DNA of 5,551 nucleotides from Nitrososphaerota archaeon (GTDB taxonomy: Archaea; Iainarchaeota; Iainarchaeia; Iainarchaeales; VGJJ01): assembly GCA_020053155.1 (NCBI GenBank), contig JAGVNS010000078.1:1-5551 (forward strand), given 5' to 3'. How positions within the stretch are numbered: position 1 is the first letter of the stretch; every line of letters begins with the position of its first letter. The position numbers and the translations under genes were made by a program. Under the pieces are notes generated by a model. The model had not been told where the DNA came from. It did not search any database and saw nothing but the letters and a program-made list of their open reading frames with translations. Of the stretch, positions 4,780 through 5,551 are shown one piece after another.

Positions 4780-5551
4780 ATGAAGTCATTAACCTATGAA
4801 CCCCAAAAATCAATCGGCAAGCAATGGATGGTCCCTGCCGGGGTCCTCGTCATCGGGGTCATTGCATTGGTTGCTTTGGTTGGATTCCAAATGAGGGATG
4901 ATGCACTGCCCAATCCCGCGGATGGGGGTTCGGTGGTACAAGACGATTCTGCTCTAAATGGTTTCGTTTTCCCCATCGGGCCCGAAACAGACGGAAATGA
5001 ATCCATCGCTTTCCCTCTGGATGAAACCTATCCGGGACAATCAACCGGAAACAATCAGACGCCCAACAATGCGGGAGACAAAAACGATTCGATTGGGGAT
5101 GGAAGCGATGATGAAAGCGAGCCCGTGAATGTGGAAGTGGGGGGAGATGCACTCATTCCCGTCTTGTTTGCGTCCCCCCAAACGGATTATTGGCTCGGAT
5201 TTTGCGCCCGAACGGAGGATGTGACGAATCAAATTCTAGGAAACATTTCCCCGTTGGAATATATTGCCAAGAGCCCCCACCAAAAAAAATTGAAAATATG
5301 GAAAGAATTGTTCATCGCGCGCAATTCCATTACTCCAGATTATTTCGAGCGAAACATCCGCATTGCAAAAGTGGAAATCGTTCCCGCCAGCGCATCAACG
5401 GTTTCCATTTTCCGGGTGGATTACTATTTGGCGGTGGATTGGTTCAATATTCTGATTGCCCAGGACGGATTTTCCATTAACGATGCAGATGGAAACGTCC
5501 TTTCCGACAATGAAATCAAAGGTTTCTTCAGCAAGAATTGGGGGAACCCCA
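4780..5551 (+). CDS. Membrane-anchored extracytoplasmic protein of unknown function (3' partial)
   Basis: An open frame of 257 codons runs off the right edge without a stop. The N-terminus is short and basic-polar (KSIGKQW), followed by one hydrophobic segment at about residues 18-37 (VPAGVLVIGVIALVALVG) with no obvious cleavage site, suggesting a signal anchor with the rest outside. Residues 40-120 are a low-complexity linker rich in Asp, Asn, Gly and Ser (SIGDGSDDESEP), with NxS/T sequons at about N73, N92, N102 and N155 that could be glycosylated in an archaeon. From about 125 a folded domain begins (ALIPVLFASPQTDYWLGF, then a helical EYIAKSPHQKKLKIWKELF and beta-rich VEIVPASASTVSIFRVDYYL). 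I do not recognise the domain. ATG 4780 is chosen for its promoter spacing and because the anchor then begins about 17 residues in. The gene is divergent from ispE. Confidence 0.85.
   Translation, partial: MKSLTYEPQKSIGKQWMVPAGVLVIGVIALVALVGFQMRDDALPNPADGGSVVQDDSALNGFVFPIGPETDGNESIAFPLDETYPGQSTGNNQTPNNAGDKNDSIGDGSDDESEPVNVEVGGDALIPVLFASPQTDYWLGFCARTEDVTNQILGNISPLEYIAKSPHQKKLKIWKELFIARNSITPDYFERNIRIAKVEIVPASASTVSIFRVDYYLAVDWFNILIAQDGFSINDADGNVLSDNEIKGFFSKNWGNP

Noticed and set aside
4794..5232. Several minus-strand ORFs at the right end.
   Set aside because: They lie opposite the open plus-strand frame from 4780 that has a start, promoter box, membrane anchor and folded domain; the minus-strand products look random.

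Overview
The window looks like a compact archaeal chromosome segment, probably from a small-genome (DPANN-like) lineage. Three things point to archaea. The SMC C-terminus has the archaeal-style run from ABC signature to Walker B. The DHH/DHHA1 phosphoesterase is of the archaeal RecJ/GAN type. Most start codons have an A/T-rich, box A-like element centred about 25-30 nt upstream, the geometry expected of leaderless archaeal transcripts. The lineage is inference; no rRNA or other marker is present.

Layout. The 3' end of smc (2-496, +) is followed, with a 53-bp tail-to-tail overlap, by a minus-strand gene (1166-444) for a membrane protein with an HEFAH zinc-protease motif. A short divergent promoter region (1167-1264) separates it from a complete archaeal RecJ-like DHH nuclease gene (1265-2737, +). 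Next is a gene for a secreted protein (2771-3310, +) whose middle recalls SCP2-type lipid-carrier domains. Two small, tightly coupled plus-strand genes follow (3387-3590 and 3587-3806). The second is interrupted by a nine-T run that puts its two halves in different frames. It ends exactly where the convergent minus-strand gene ends. That gene (4691-3807) encodes a full-length IspE, 4-diphosphocytidyl-2-C-methyl-D-erythritol kinase. A second divergent promoter region (4692-4779) leads to a membrane-anchored extracytoplasmic protein (4780 onward, +) that runs off the window.

The genes do not form one pathway. Chromosome maintenance (SMC, DHH nuclease) and isoprenoid precursor synthesis (IspE) sit beside envelope or secreted proteins of unknown role. 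The main surprise is IspE, an enzyme of the bacterial MEP pathway, in an otherwise archaeal context, since archaea normally use mevalonate routes. Other points are the T9 frame break in a conserved-looking small gene, a hairpin shared by two convergent gene ends, several perfect short palindromes inside the secreted-protein gene, and the recurring leaderless-promoter spacing. No tRNA, rRNA, CRISPR array or mobile element was found.
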